NCBI RefSeq assembly: GCF_001691565.1
Contig: NZ_MAYO01000003.1
Span: 744,001-808,000 of the forward strand
Reading direction: 5' to 3'
From: Microbacterium oleivorans
GTDB lineage: Bacteria > Actinomycetota > Actinomycetes > Actinomycetales > Microbacteriaceae
Length of the DNA: 64,000 bases
Shown here: piece by piece, positions 63,461 through 64,000 of the stretch
Layout: every line of letters starts with the position of its first letter
How positions within the stretch are numbered: the stretch's first letter is position 1
Notes under the pieces: generated by a model
Seen by the model: the letters and a program-made list of their open reading frames with translations, nothing else
Databases searched by the model: none
What the model was told of the DNA's origin: nothing
Translations under genes and position numbers: made by a program

Positions 63461-63470
63461 ATCTCCTTTT
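63425..63470 (-). terminator. Intrinsic terminator of tRNA-Pro
   Basis: A perfect 13-bp stem (63426-63438 with 63458-63470) has a 19-nt loop and is followed on the minus strand by TTTTT. It lies 40 nt after the tRNA 3' end. Confidence 0.85.
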
Positions 63471-63509
63471 GCGACTGTTCTGCAATCAGTATTACCAACA
63501 GTCCGACCG

Positions 63510-63583
<74 letters not shown>

Positions 63584-63675
63584 GTCCGCTGCCCTCGCGG
63601 ACAACTCCACTATCCTAACCGGTCCGGAGGCCGCCCGCGAACCGCCACGGGGTTCCGCGTGTCCGATGTCGCCGC

Positions 63676-63681
63676 TACCCT
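63676..63681 (+). promoter_or_regulatory. -10 box for the GNAT gene
   Basis: TACCCT lies 6 nt before the ATG at 63688. Confidence 0.4.
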
Positions 63682-63687
63682 GCCCGG

Positions 63688-64000
63688 ATGGCCGAGATAT
63701 CGATCGAACCGGCGCGTGCGGATCGCTTCGCCGACGCCGAGCACGCGTTGACCGGAGGCGGCGACGGCGCCGACTGCTGGTGCCAGTGGTGGATGCTCGC
63801 GCCGAAGGACTTCGAAGCGACCAGCGTCGAGGAACGGCGGGAGCGGCTGCGTGAGGAACTCGCCTCTCCGGTCGCCTCAGCGCTGATCGCCTACGTCGAC
63901 GGCGACGCCGCCGGCTGGGTCAAGGTCTCCCCCCGCCCCGATCAACCCCGCCTCGCCCGCACCCGCAACATCCAGACGTCACCGGAGCCGATGGACGACC
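63688..64000 (+). CDS. GNAT family acetyltransferase (3' end outside window)
   Basis: The first 104 residues are visible. MAEISIEPARADRFADAEHAL is a typical GNAT N-terminal strand and helix, and CWCQWWML with VASALIAYVDGDAAGWVKVSPR matches the middle strands of a GNAT subgroup. The acetyl-CoA loop would lie beyond the edge. The substrate is unknown. It is divergent from the tRNA gene. Confidence 0.75.
   Translation, partial: MAEISIEPARADRFADAEHALTGGGDGADCWCQWWMLAPKDFEATSVEERRERLREELASPVASALIAYVDGDAAGWVKVSPRPDQPRLARTRNIQTSPEPMDD

Overview
The window looks like chromosomal DNA from a high-GC actinobacterium, most likely Microbacterium or a close relative in the Microbacteriaceae. This is inferred from the GC-rich coding sequence, the many GTG starts, the Wag31-SepF-FtsZ division genes inside a dcw cluster, and a gene order that follows the wag31 to aroG region of mycobacteria. 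No 16S gene is present to confirm it.

Layout. 1-6771: a membrane protein cut by the window edge, DNA polymerase III alpha (dnaE), a NUDIX hydrolase, an RluD-type pseudouridine synthase and lspA. 6783-23104: a complete division and cell-wall run on the minus strand. Read in the direction of transcription it is mraZ, rsmH, an FtsL-like gene, ftsI, murF, mraY, murD, ftsW, murG, murC, ftsQ, ftsZ, yggS, sepF, yggT and divIVA. There are several 1-4 nt stop/start overlaps, and no murE between ftsI and murF. 23312-31678: DUF3040 protein, polyprenyl synthase, an Rv2175c-like DNA-binding protein, a LysM protein, a PASTA Ser/Thr kinase, class II DAHP synthase, an acyltransferase and a ROK sugar kinase. 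31825-41932: acyl-CoA synthetase, peptide deformylase, a MinD-like ATPase, pyruvate carboxylase, ParA, and a garA/odhI-ftsR-merR cluster. 42178-57868: CopC, dihydrolipoyl dehydrogenase, CYTH protein, glycogen phosphorylase, a YihY membrane protein, a type IV prepilin peptidase, an aldo/keto reductase, a LysR regulator divergent from a PLP enzyme, a Na+/H+ antiporter, a quinone reductase and several unknowns.

58251-63460 is the accessory part. It holds an apparently 5'-truncated hydrolase, a lipoprotein, a large secreted metzincin protease with five Ig-like repeats, and a broken ORF. It ends at tRNA-Pro(GGG) and is bracketed by two 43-nt hairpin sequences that match at 36 of 43 positions. A GNAT acetyltransferase runs off the right edge.

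How the genes connect. The dcw block makes lipid II and the divisome. The PASTA kinase, its likely DNA-binding substrate, the FHA protein and FtsR form a plausible signalling layer over division and central carbon metabolism. Ten starts carry a TANNNT-like hexamer 6-8 nt upstream, which suggests leaderless transcripts. Convergent gene pairs are separated by strong hairpin terminators.
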